DNA of 64,000 nt from an uncultured Veillonellaceae bacterium (GTDB lineage Bacteria; Bacillota; Negativicutes; Selenomonadales; Selenomonadaceae). The position numbers were made by a program, and so were the translations under genes. How positions within the stretch are numbered: position 1 is the first letter of the stretch; every line of letters starts with the position of its first letter. The DNA lies in NCBI GenBank assembly GCA_902801565.1, contig CADCIX010000007.1, positions 1 through 64,000 of the forward strand, in the 5' to 3' direction. The notes beneath the pieces are model-generated. The model was not told where the DNA came from, made no database searches, and worked only from the letters and a program-made list of their open reading frames with translations. This document shows, piece after piece, positions 1 to 7,802 of this stretch.

Positions 1-1
1 T

Positions 2-217
2 ATTGCCATTTTCCCCGGAAAGAATCAGAGGGTGGGGGCCGTGCTGGAGTTCAAGGTGGCGGAAAAGGAAGAGGATATGCCGGACCGGGCGGGTGAGGCA
101 CTGGCCCAGATTCGGGACAGGGATTACCTGTCGGAATTTGCCCGGCGGGGAGTGCAGGAGGTCTGGCAGTATGGTATCGCTTTTTGTCGAAAGAAGTGCC
201 TGATAGAGAAGGGATAA
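2..217 (+). CDS. C-terminal fragment of AAA-ATPase-like / PD-(D/E)XK nuclease-superfamily protein (5' cut by window edge)
   Basis: Only the last 71 residues are visible; the reading frame is already open at base 2. The fragment carries the end of a PD-(D/E)XK fold: a hydrophobic strand followed by the Val-Leu-Glu-Phe-Lys motif (the E-x-K part of the active site), then a helix rich in Glu and Ala, and the closing Tyr-Gly-Ile-Ala-Phe-Cys strand. Aligned by eye, about 34 of the 71 residues match the C-terminus of the complete protein at 49689-51368, so the two are family members but not a recent duplication. These proteins pair an N-terminal ATPase-like domain with a C-terminal nuclease-like domain. 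Their cellular role is not established. No function is assigned beyond the family. Confidence 0.8.
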   Translation: MAIFPGKNQRVGAVLEFKVAEKEEDMPDRAGEALAQIRDRDYLSEFARRGVQEVWQYGIAFCRKKCLIEKG

Positions 218-231
218 TTGGAAAAGAAGGG

Positions 232-260
232 TTGACGGCAGCTTTTTTGTGTGTTATAAT
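232..260 (+). promoter_or_regulatory. Promoter of the infC-rpmI-rplT operon
   Basis: A -35 box TTGACG (232-237) and a perfect -10 box TATAAT (255-260) are separated by 17 bases. This is the strongest consensus promoter in the first kilobase. Transcription would begin near 267 and make a leader of roughly 150 nt before infC. Confidence 0.85.
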
Positions 261-282
261 CCTTCCGTGTTAGAAACAAGAA

Positions 283-367
283 GAAGCCACCGCTTCTCAC
301 CTGCTGGCAAGAGCCAGTTGGGTTCATGACAGGGATTCTATGGGTGGCATTATGCCGCCCTTTTTTT
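283..367 (+). promoter_or_regulatory. infC operon leader with candidate attenuator (L20-leader type)
   Basis: The leader contains an early hairpin GAAGC-CACC-GCTTC (283-296). It ends in an intrinsic-terminator shape: GGGTGGCA (342-349) pairs with TGCCGCCC (353-360), followed by seven T (361-367). The loop side of the first hairpin holds GCCACC (286-291), which is the exact complement of GGTGGC (343-348) in the terminator stem, so the two structures can exclude each other. In Bacillus the same operon is autoregulated by ribosomal protein L20 through premature termination in its leader. The structure is seen; regulation by L20 here is inferred. Confidence 0.65.
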
Positions 368-421
368 GTTATAGCGTAAGGAATGGAGTTCGGTTCAGTT
401 ATTTTAGGAGGTGTCTCTACT

Positions 422-997
422 ATTAGCAGGGAATCTTTGAGGATCAATGAGGAGATCCGAATCCGGGAGGTCCGGGTGACAAGCGCTACAGGTGAGCAGC
501 TGGGCATCATGGCGACGCGGGATGCGCTTGCCATGGCCGAGGAACAGCATCTCGATCTCGTTGAGGTGGCGCCGAAGGCGAAGCCTCCTGTCTGCCGCAT
601 CATGGATTTTGGCAAGTACAGATATGAGCAGCAGAAACGGGAGAAAGAGGCAAAGAAGAAGCAGAAGGTCATCACCATCAAGGAAGTCAAGCTTCGCCCC
701 AATATCGAGCAGCATGACTTTGATGTCAAATTGAAGAACGCCCTTCGCTTTGTCCAGGAGGGGAACAAGGTCAAGGTGACCATCATGTTCCGCGGGAGGG
801 AGCTTTCCCATCCTGAGCTGGGCAAGGAGGTATTGGCTCGTGTGGCTGAAAAGCTGGGAGATCTGGTCTCCATTGAGCGCAATGCCAAACTGGAAGGCAA
901 GAATATGACGATGATTCTCGCGCCAAAACCGCAGAAGTCGTCCAAACCCAAACAACAGACAGAATCCAAAGGAGGAAATAGCAATGCCGAAAATTAA
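422..997 (+). CDS. infC: Translation initiation factor IF-3, ATT start
   Basis: IF-3 binds the 30S subunit, keeps it apart from 50S and checks the start codon and initiator tRNA. The 191-residue product has the N-terminal domain (to about residue 65), a Lys-rich linker with a KKKQK run, and the C-terminal domain with the signature around [12 protein letters not shown]. The start chosen is ATT at 422: AGGAGG at 406-411 sits 10 bases upstream, and the next residues ([12 protein letters not shown]) match where IF-3 proteins usually begin. An in-frame ATG at 383 would place the Shine-Dalgarno sequence inside the gene and has no usable ribosome site. An AUU start is the hallmark of autoregulated infC in enterobacteria. 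The 3' end overlaps rpmI by 14 bases, so the two are translationally coupled. Confidence 0.93.
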   Translation: MSRESLRINEEIRIREVRVTSATGEQLGIMATRDALAMAEEQHLDLVEVAPKAKPPVCRIMDFGKYRYEQQKREKEAKKKQKVITIKEVKLRPNIEQHDFDVKLKNALRFVQEGNKVKVTIMFRGRELSHPELGKEVLARVAEKLGDLVSIERNAKLEGKNMTMILAPKPQKSSKPKQQTESKGGNSNAEN

Positions 998-1181
998 GAC
1001 GCGCAGAGCTGCAGCAAAACGCTTTACCGTGACGGGAAGTGGTGAATTCAAACGCAACAAGGCCTACAAGAGCCATATTCTGGAGAAGAAGACCCCGAAG
1101 CGCAAGAGGAACCTGCGCAAGGCGGCCATCGTGAATGCAGCGGAGTATGCCCGCGTCAAGCGGATGCTTCCCTATGCCTGA
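984..1181 (+). CDS. rpmI: 50S ribosomal protein L35
   Basis: A 65-residue, very basic protein of the usual L35 length, beginning [13 protein letters not shown] and containing the KRKRNLRKA segment typical of the family. It is a component of the large ribosomal subunit. The ribosome site AAAGGAGG lies inside the end of infC, and the ATG overlaps the last codons of infC. It is the second gene of the infC-rpmI-rplT operon. Confidence 0.97.
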   Translation: MPKIKTRRAAAKRFTVTGSGEFKRNKAYKSHILEKKTPKRKRNLRKAAIVNAAEYARVKRMLPYA

Positions 1182-1211
1182 TGTCATTTGATTTGTTAGG
1201 AGGAATGAGAC

Positions 1212-1565
1212 ATGCCAAGAGTTAAGTCCGGCGTGACTGCACATAGACGTCATAAAAAGATTTTGAAGCTGGCCAAGGGCTACAAGGGTGCCAAGAGCAA
1301 GCAGTTCAAGAAGGCCAATGAGACCGTAATGAAGGCTCTCTACTACGCACGCCGCGATCGCCGTGCGAAGAAGGGCGAGTTCCGTCGTCTCTGGATTACC
1401 CGCATCAATGCGGCTGCCCGCATCAACGGCATTTCCTATAGCCGTCTGGTCTGCGGTCTCACGAAGGCCGGTGTCGAGGTGAACCGCAAGATGCTGGCGG
1501 ATCTTGCCGTCAACGATGCGGAAGCATTTGCCAAGCTCGTCGCCGTTGCAAAAGAGAATATCTGA
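1212..1565 (+). CDS. rplT: 50S ribosomal protein L20
   Basis: A 117-residue basic protein of standard L20 length, with the N-terminal motif [15 protein letters not shown] and a globular C-terminal half (from about residue 60, [11 protein letters not shown]). L20 binds 23S rRNA early in 50S assembly. In Firmicutes it also represses its own operon by binding the infC leader, which fits the attenuator-like structure at 283-367. TAGGAGG lies 8 bases before the ATG. A strong hairpin follows the stop. Confidence 0.97.
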   Translation: MPRVKSGVTAHRRHKKILKLAKGYKGAKSKQFKKANETVMKALYYARRDRRAKKGEFRRLWITRINAAARINGISYSRLVCGLTKAGVEVNRKMLADLAVNDAEAFAKLVAVAKENI

Positions 1566-1573
1566 TGAATGTA

Positions 1574-1599
1574 GGGGACTGCTTCGGCAGTCTCCTTTT
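1574..1599 (+). terminator. Terminator-like hairpin after rplT
   Basis: GGGGACTGC (1574-1582) pairs with GCAGTCTCC (1587-1595) around a stable TTCG tetraloop, followed by TTTT. It lies 20 bases before the methyltransferase gene. The short T tract may allow partial read-through. Confidence 0.7.
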
Positions 1600-1619
1600 G
1601 GCATGGAGTAAGGAGAGCC

Positions 1620-2423
1620 ATGGAGAGCAGGATCGAAAGTGCCGGAAATGGAAAAGTAAAACTTGCCGCATCCCTGCGGCAGCGCAAGCATCGGGAAAAG
1701 ACAGGGTTTTTCCTCGCGGAGGGGGTGCGCCTTTGCGAGATGGCAGCGGCCTCGGGATGGAAGATCTCCTTTGGCCTCTATACGCCTTCCGTGGCAGGGG
1801 AAAAACGTGCAGGGGCCTTAATTGGGCGATTGAAAGAGCTTGGCTGCCTGCTTTATGAGGTTCCCGAGAATGTTTTTGCCAGGGCATCCTCCACGGAGTC
1901 TCCACAGGGAATCCTGCTCGTTGTCGAACAGAAGGGAATCTCCCTGGGAGAACTGAGATTGCCGGAAAAACCGTTTCTCATGGTCATGGACGGGATACAG
2001 GACCCTGGAAATGCAGGAACCATGATACGCCTTGCCGATGCAGCGGGGATGGATGGGGTCATCCTTCTGAAGGGCTCTGTGGATGCGTTCTCCGACAAGA
2101 CCGTGCGGGCGACGATGGGTTCTGTTTTCCACATTCCCATTTGCTCCAATACGGACAGGAAAGAGTTCATGGAATTCGTTCGGGAAAAGGGCATCCGGCT
2201 CTATGCGACAACCTTGGATGAAGGGGCGAAGGTATGCTATGAGGCCGATCTTTCCGGCAGCATTGCTTTGGTTTTCGGCAATGAGGCCAATGGGGTATCC
2301 TCCGATATCCTCCGCATGGCAGAGGGGATGTACATTCCGATGTTCGGCAAGGCGGAATCCCTGAACGTGGCCACAGCAGCTTCCGCACTTGCTTATGAGG
2401 CTGTGCGGCAGAGAAGGTATTAG
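1620..2423 (+). CDS. TrmH/SpoU-family (SPOUT) RNA 2'-O-ribose methyltransferase
   Basis: Predicted SAM-dependent methylation of a ribose 2'-OH in rRNA or tRNA. The 267-residue protein has an N-terminal substrate-binding domain (residues 1-100, RKHREKTGFFLAEG) and a SPOUT catalytic domain with its three motifs: DPGNAGTMIR, LVFGNEANGV and the knot-forming SLNVATAASALAYE. The domain order and length resemble Bacillus YsgA, which sits in a similar ribosomal-protein neighbourhood; the exact target nucleotide cannot be read from the sequence. AAGGAG lies 7 bases before the ATG. The stop codon TAG is the first three bases of the inverted-repeat element at 2421-2586, so the present C-terminus was set by that insertion, probably with little or no loss. 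Confidence 0.88.
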   Translation: MESRIESAGNGKVKLAASLRQRKHREKTGFFLAEGVRLCEMAAASGWKISFGLYTPSVAGEKRAGALIGRLKELGCLLYEVPENVFARASSTESPQGILLVVEQKGISLGELRLPEKPFLMVMDGIQDPGNAGTMIRLADAAGMDGVILLKGSVDAFSDKTVRATMGSVFHIPICSNTDRKEFMEFVREKGIRLYATTLDEGAKVCYEADLSGSIALVFGNEANGVSSDILRMAEGMYIPMFGKAESLNVATAASALAYEAVRQRRY

Positions 2424-2586
2424 GGAAACACTGATTAATTCAGCCGCCCATCTTGACGCATCTTGCATGTCCTCCCTGTGTCGACAAATCCTCGACATAG
2501 CACCGCTATGACTGCGGTTTGTCTCCTTGGGAGGAACACGCAATCTACGCCAATCTGGACGACTTCATTTAATCAGTGTTTCCCTA
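2421..2586. mobile_element. Miniature inverted-repeat element A (166 bp, non-coding)
   Basis: The element is bounded by perfect 18-bp terminal inverted repeats, TAGGGAAACACTGATTAA at 2421-2438 and its complement at 2569-2586. It has no coding capacity. Read on the - strand, its centre contains AGTCATAGCGGTGCTATGTC, almost identical to the centre of the element at 14252-14408. Ends of the form TA...TA would suit insertion at TA dinucleotides, as with IS630/Tc1-type transposases, but no transposase is present in the window. It fills the whole gap between the methyltransferase gene and mutS2. Confidence 0.8.
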
Positions 2587-2641
2587 GGAATAGAATGGCG
2601 GAGACGAGTTTGGTTCTGTAATGGATGAGGTATCAGGTTCA

Positions 2642-5011
2642 ATGGAAAAAGACGCGTTGAGGGTTTTGGAATACGACAAGATAAAGGAGATGCTGGAAGA
2701 GCGCGCCGGTTCTGCCTTGGGGAAGGAAAAGGCCGGGGGGCTTTGTCCCAGCAACGATTTCTCCGAGGTGAGCCAGTGGATGGCGGAGACAGAGGAAGCT
2801 GTGCGCATCTATGCGGCATCTGCGCCTCCCCTGGGAGGGATTCGCGATATCCGTCCTTTGCTGAAAAAAGTGGGCATGGGGGCAGTGCTGGGAACCGATG
2901 AGATCGTGGATGTCATGAGCACCATGTATGCTATGCGCAATGTCAAGCGTTTCTTCAAGGAGATGGAAACCGAGGCACCCATGCTGAAGCAGTGGGCGCA
3001 CAGCATCGAAATTCTTGGGCAGCTGGAACGCAATCTGGAGAATGCCATAGACGAGCATGGCGTCCTGCGGGACGATGCCAGTGTGGAACTTCGCCGCATC
3101 CGCCGGGAGATGAGGACGGCGCAGAATCGCATCAAGGAGCGCATCCATGGAGTGCTCCATTCCCAGGAGTACCAGAAGCTCTTTCAGGAAGCCATCATCA
3201 CCGTGCGGGATGAGAGGTATGTCATTCCCATCAAGCAGGAATACCGCTCCCAGTTCCCGGGCATTGTCCACGACCAGTCCGCCAGCGGCTCCACGCTTTT
3301 CATCGAGCCCATGGCCATCGTGGAACTCAACAATGACGTAAAGCAGCTCGCGCTGGCAGAGCATCAGGAAGTCCAGCGCATCCTGCGTTCTCTTTCGGCG
3401 CAGATCGGCAAGCAGGGGGATATCCTTCTGGAAAATACCGGGATTCTCGGGGATATTGATTTTGTCTTTGCCAAGGCTCGTCTGGCCAGGGACATGCATG
3501 GCACGCTGCCCCTGTTGAACACGGAGGGGCGCACGCGGCTCAACAAGGCCCGCCATCCCCTCATCCCGGCGGACCGGGTGGTTCCCATTGACATTGCCTT
3601 GGGAGCGGACTACCGCATGCTCTTGGTGACCGGCCCGAACACGGGCGGAAAAACCGTAAGCATGAAGACACTGGGGCTTCTTGTTCTCATGGCGCAGTCC
3701 GGCTGTTATATCCCTGCGGCCTCGGATTCGGAGGTTTCGGTTTATCATGACATCTATGCCGATATCGGTGACGAGCAGAGCATCGAGCAGAGCCTCAGCA
3801 CATTCTCTTCCCATATGACCCATATCATTGATATTCTGGACAAGGTGGAAGCGGAGGATCTGCTCCTGCTGGACGAGCTGGGGGCGGGAACCGATCCGGA
3901 GGAGGGGGCGGCGCTTGCCACGGCGATCCTGGAGCGATTGCTGGAGATGGGAGCCAGCACGATTGCCACCACCCATTATTCCGCCCTCAAGTCCTTTGCC
4001 TATACCCAGCCGGGCATCGAGAATGCCTGCGTGGAGTTTGACATCGGCACACTCCGGCCCACCTATCGCCTGCTGATCGGCATTCCCGGCGCCAGCAATG
4101 CCTTTGCCATCAGCAAGCGTCTGGGGCTTCCGGATTCCCTGGTGCTGCGGGCAAAGCAGCTTGTCAAGGCAGATCATGCGCAGTTTGAGCACGTCATCAA
4201 CGAACTGGAAAACGAGAAGATGATGTATGAGCAGCGCAATGCGGACATTTTGGAGCGTCAGCAGCGCGTGACCGCCATGGAACAGAAGCTGACGACGATG
4301 AAAGCGGAGCTTTCCAAACAAAAGGGCGACATCATCCGCAAGGCCAAGGAGCAGAGCGCGGCAATGGTGCGGCGCACGCGCCGTGAGTCCGAGGAAATCA
4401 TCAAGGCACTCAAGGAACAGTTCGATGACCAGGGCGTGAAGAAGCGCCAGCAGGCCATGCAGGAAGCGAGGGAGCGGCTCAATGATGCGGCGGACAGGGC
4501 GCATCCCGGCATCATGGCGCAAAAGGGCGTGGGAAAGCGCATCGACCTGAAAGCATTGGAACCGGGGGACATTGTCTATGTGACGAAACTGGACCAGAGG
4601 GGAACGGTGCTTTCTGTCAGGGGAAAAGAACTGGAAGTGCAGATCGGAAGCCTCAAGACCGTCATCGGGGCTTCTGCCTGCCGTTTTGTCGGAAAGGCTC
4701 CCAAGGAGGAGAAGACTGCGACGGAAAAGAGCCGCCAGGCAGGAATGTCTTTGCAGAAGACCGCCACAATCCAAAGGGAAATCGACGTGCGGGGTCTCAT
4801 GGTGAACGAGGCGGAAATGGTGGTGGGGAAATTCCTCGACGATGCCGTGATGGCAGGGCTGGGGCAGGTGCTCATCATCCATGGGAAAGGGACAGGGGCA
4901 CTGCGCAAGGGCCTGCAGGACTACCTGAAGCATCACCGCAATGTCCTCCGCTACGCCTTTGCGGATATTACCGAGGGCGGAACGGGCGCAACGGTGGTGG
5001 ATTTGAAATAA
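2642..5011 (+). CDS. mutS2: Endonuclease MutS2
   Basis: MutS2 is the MutS paralogue that lacks mismatch-binding domain I. It is reported to act on recombination intermediates and on collided ribosomes. The product (789 residues from this ATG) has MutS-type core and lever helices, the ATPase with Walker A GPNTGGKT near residue 331 and Walker B LLLLDELGAGTDP, a long Lys/Glu coiled coil, and a C-terminal Smr nuclease domain (from about residue 713: IDVRGLMVNEAE, then HGKGTGALRKG). An upstream in-frame ATG at 2621 would add seven residues. The 2642 start is preferred because it aligns with other MutS2 N-termini (LEYDKIKEML) and has GAGG 12 bases upstream. The gene begins 56 bases after mobile element A. 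Confidence 0.95.
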   Translation: MEKDALRVLEYDKIKEMLEERAGSALGKEKAGGLCPSNDFSEVSQWMAETEEAVRIYAASAPPLGGIRDIRPLLKKVGMGAVLGTDEIVDVMSTMYAMRNVKRFFKEMETEAPMLKQWAHSIEILGQLERNLENAIDEHGVLRDDASVELRRIRREMRTAQNRIKERIHGVLHSQEYQKLFQEAIITVRDERYVIPIKQEYRSQFPGIVHDQSASGSTLFIEPMAIVELNNDVKQLALAEHQEVQRILRSLSAQIGKQGDILLENTGILGDIDFVFAKARLARDMHGTLPLLNTEGRTRLNKARHPLIPADRVVPIDIALGADYRMLLVTGPNTGGKTVSMKTLGLLVLMAQSGCYIPAASDSEVSVYHDIYADIGDEQSIEQSLSTFSSHMTHIIDILDKVEAEDLLLLDELGAGTDPEEGAALATAILERLLEMGASTIATTHYSALKSFAYTQPGIENACVEFDIGTLRPTYRLLIGIPGASNAFAISKRLGLPDSLVLRAKQLVKADHAQFEHVINELENEKMMYEQRNADILERQQRVTAMEQKLTTMKAELSKQKGDIIRKAKEQSAAMVRRTRRESEEIIKALKEQFDDQGVKKRQQAMQEARERLNDAADRAHPGIMAQKGVGKRIDLKALEPGDIVYVTKLDQRGTVLSVRGKELEVQIGSLKTVIGASACRFVGKAPKEEKTATEKSRQAGMSLQKTATIQREIDVRGLMVNEAEMVVGKFLDDAVMAGLGQVLIIHGKGTGALRKGLQDYLKHHRNVLRYAFADITEGGTGATVVDLK

Positions 5012-5050
5012 AAGTTTATGGCAAATTTATGGAAAATGCATTGTCGATTG

Positions 5051-5059
5051 TGATATACT
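5051..5059 (+). promoter_or_regulatory. Possible extended -10 promoter of alaS
   Basis: TGATATACT is a TG-n extended -10 with TATACT at 5054-5059, about 75 bases before alaS. No convincing -35 is visible. The 124-base gap between mutS2 and alaS has no T-box hallmark, so tRNA-sensing control of alaS is not supported. Confidence 0.35.
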
Positions 5060-5135
5060 ATGGAAGATATTGTAATGAGAGAGGACTTGTGGTGTGAAAT
5101 GCGACAGGCCTTGATTTGCTGGAGGTAGATGAATT

Positions 5136-7763
5136 TTGAAGTATATGACCGGTAATGAACTGCGCGAGGCGTATCTGCAGTTCTTTGCAGAGAAACAAGG
5201 GCATCTTCGCATGCCCAGCTTTTCCTTGATTCCCGAGAACGATCCGACGTTGCTGTTGATCGGGGCGGGCATGGCGCCGCTGAAGCCTTTTTTCACGGGA
5301 AAGGTGAAGCCACCCCGCACCCGTGTGACCACGTGCCAGCGCTGCGTGCGTACGGGCGACATTGAGAATGTCGGGCGCACGGCGCGCCATCAGACCTATT
5401 TTGAGATGCTGGGGAATTTTTCCTTTGGCGACTACTTCAAGTCCGAGGCGATTCCCTGGGCATGGGAGTTCCTCACGGAAGTGGTGGAATTGCCGAAGGA
5501 CAAGCTTTGGGTCAGCGTGTATCCGAAGGATGACGAGGCTGTGGAGATCTGGCTGAAGCAGCCGGGTTTCCCGAAGGATCACATCGTGAAGCTGGAGGAC
5601 AATTTTTGGGAAATCGGCCCCGGTCCCTGCGGCCCGGATTCGGAAATCTATATCGACCTGGGAGAGGAGCGCGGCTGCGGCTCTCCTGACTGCGGTGTGG
5701 GCTGTGACTGCGACCGCTATCTTGAGATATGGAACCTTGTGTTCACCCAGTTCGACAAGCAGGAGGACGGGGAATACAAGCCCCTTGCCCACAAGAACAT
5801 CGACACGGGCTGCGGCCTGGAGCGCCTTGCTTCTGTGGTGCAGAACAAACGCACGAACTTCGAGACGGACCTTCTTTTCCCCATCATCGAGTATGCTTCG
5901 GGGATTTCCGGTGTGAAGTACGGGGAGGATGAGGAGAAGGATGTTTCCCTCAAGGTCATTGCCGACCATGCCCGCAGCATGGCCATCATGATCATGGATG
6001 GCATCCTGCCTTCCAATGAGGGCAGGGGCTATGTCCTGCGCCGCATCCTGCGCCGGGCGATCCGCCATGGCCGCATGCTGGGCATCAAGGACAAGTTCCT
6101 GGAGGGCGCCGTGGATGCTGTGGTGAAGATCTACAAGGATGCCTCCGATTTCCAGGAGCTCGTGAATCATCAGGATTACATCAAGAAGGTCATCCGCCTG
6201 GAGGAGGAACGTTTTGCTGCGACACTGGCGCAGGGCATGGATATGCTGAACAAGCATATCGAAGAGGTCAAGGCGGCTGGGAAGGAAGAGCTTTCCGGCG
6301 AGATCGGCTTCAAGCTTTACGATACCTATGGCTTCCCCTGGGAACTCACCGACGAGATCCTCCACGAGAACGGCCTGCTCCTGGACAAGGAGGGCTTTGA
6401 CAAGGCCATGGATGAGCAGCGCGAGCGCGCCCGCAGTGCGCGTGCAGAGAACCAGCGTGTCGCTGTCCCGGATCTCAGTTCCATTGATACCAGCCAGCTC
6501 AGGATGGACAATGCTGCCACGAAGGCAAATGTCGTTGCCATCTGGAAGGATGGGAAACTGGTGGATGCGCTGGAGGATGGCGAGGAAGCCGGGGTCATTC
6601 TGGATGTCACGCCCTTCTATGCGGAAGGTGGCGGGCAGGTTGGCGACTGCGGACGTTTCATCAGTGAGTTCGGCCATATCCGGGTGGATACTGCCAAGAA
6701 GCTGCCCGATGGCACGGTTTATCATATTGCCTATGTGGAAGAGGGTATGCTGAAGGTTGGCGATGAGGTGGTCATCGAGGTGGACCAGGCCAGCAAGCTG
6801 GCTTCGGCCCGCAATCATACGGCCACGCATCTTTTGCAGGCGGCCCTCAAGAAGGTGGTGGGCGACCAGGTGAACCAGGCGGGTTCTCTTGTCACCCCCG
6901 AGCGTCTGCGGTTTGACTTCACGAATTTCGAGCCGGTCAGTCCGCAACAGCTTGCGGATGTGGAGGAACTGGTCAACGAGGAAATCCTCAAGAGCACCGA
7001 TTTGGAGATTTCCCATATGTCCTTGGAAGAGGCAAAGGCGGCAGGCGCCATGGCGCTTTTTGGCGAGAAGTATGGCGATGTGGTGCGTGTCGTCAAGGTC
7101 CCGGGGTTCAGCATGGAGCTCTGCGGCGGTTCCCATGTGAAGAATGTGGGACAGATCGGCATGTTCAAGATTGTCAGCGAGACGGGCATTGCTTCCGGCG
7201 TGCGCCGCATCGAGGCGATTACGGGCAAGGCCGCCATTGAGCATGCAAACCATGAGATGAAGCTTTTGGAAGATACATCGATTCTCCTGAAGGTTCGCAA
7301 GGAAGATGTTCCTGCCCAGACGGAGAAGATGCTGGCTGCCCAGAAGGACATGCAGAAACAGCTGGAGCAGGTTCAGGAGATGCGCGAGAAGGCGGATGCA
7401 CAGAAGCTGCTCATGGCCGTGCAGGAAATCGGCGAGACTCATTTTGTCTGCGGCAGGGCTGCGGCGAAGGATATGGATGAGCTCAGGAATATCGCGGATC
7501 TGACCTGCGGGAAGCTGGAAAAGGGTATTGTCGTTCTGGCGGCTGTTGTGGATGGCAAGGTAAATCTTGTGGTCAAGGTGGAGAAATCCGTTGTTGGCAT
7601 GGGAGTCCATGCCGGCAAGATAATCAAGGAGGTTGCCAAGGTCGTTGGCGGCGGTGGCGGCGGACGCCCGGATATGGCCCAGGCAGGCGGCAAGCAGCCG
7701 GAGAATCTTCCCCAGGCTTTTGAGAAGGCGGGAGAGATGGTCCGTGCCCAGCTCGGCTGCTGA
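5136..7763 (+). CDS. alaS: Alanine--tRNA ligase, TTG start
   Basis: Charges tRNA-Ala with alanine in the cytoplasm. The 875-residue product has the full architecture: class II catalytic core (motif 2 region around TYFEMLGNFSFGDYF), the tRNA-recognition helices, an editing domain with zinc-binding HTATH near residue 560 and CGGSH near residue 662, and a C-terminal C-Ala domain with a Gly-rich GGGGGGRPDMAQAGG stretch. Translation most likely starts at TTG 5136, with GGAGG at 5121-5125 ten bases upstream; the nearest ATG (5145) is too far from that site. It is a free-standing housekeeping gene followed closely by a HlyD-type gene. Confidence 0.97.
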   Translation: MKYMTGNELREAYLQFFAEKQGHLRMPSFSLIPENDPTLLLIGAGMAPLKPFFTGKVKPPRTRVTTCQRCVRTGDIENVGRTARHQTYFEMLGNFSFGDYFKSEAIPWAWEFLTEVVELPKDKLWVSVYPKDDEAVEIWLKQPGFPKDHIVKLEDNFWEIGPGPCGPDSEIYIDLGEERGCGSPDCGVGCDCDRYLEIWNLVFTQFDKQEDGEYKPLAHKNIDTGCGLERLASVVQNKRTNFETDLLFPIIEYASGISGVKYGEDEEKDVSLKVIADHARSMAIMIMDGILPSNEGRGYVLRRILRRAIRHGRMLGIKDKFLEGAVDAVVKIYKDASDFQELVNHQDYIKKVIRLEEERFAATLAQGMDMLNKHIEEVKAAGKEELSGEIGFKLYDTYGFPWELTDEILHENGLLLDKEGFDKAMDEQRERARSARAENQRVAVPDLSSIDTSQLRMDNAATKANVVAIWKDGKLVDALEDGEEAGVILDVTPFYAEGGGQVGDCGRFISEFGHIRVDTAKKLPDGTVYHIAYVEEGMLKVGDEVVIEVDQASKLASARNHTATHLLQAALKKVVGDQVNQAGSLVTPERLRFDFTNFEPVSPQQLADVEELVNEEILKSTDLEISHMSLEEAKAAGAMALFGEKYGDVVRVVKVPGFSMELCGGSHVKNVGQIGMFKIVSETGIASGVRRIEAITGKAAIEHANHEMKLLEDTSILLKVRKEDVPAQTEKMLAAQKDMQKQLEQVQEMREKADAQKLLMAVQEIGETHFVCGRAAAKDMDELRNIADLTCGKLEKGIVVLAAVVDGKVNLVVKVEKSVVGMGVHAGKIIKEVAKVVGGGGGGRPDMAQAGGKQPENLPQAFEKAGEMVRAQLGC

Positions 7764-7802
7764 AATGATATGATATCCTTATGCCTACAGGGGGCGAATT
7801 GA

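Noticed and set aside
383-421. ATG at 383 as the infC start
   Set aside because: It puts the AGGAGG ribosome site inside the gene and adds 13 residues not typical of IF-3.
2639-4936. A 765-codon open frame antisense to mutS2, and similar very long antisense frames under alaS, lon, the LUD fusion gene and the RND pump gene
   Set aside because: They are by-products of strong codon bias in the sense genes. They lack ribosome sites and any recognisable domain, while the sense proteins have complete catalytic motifs.
5012-5135. T-box leader for alaS (and likewise for tyrS at 25369-25400)
   Set aside because: No specifier-loop architecture, no T-box consensus and no associated terminator are visible. 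The gap before tyrS is far too short.
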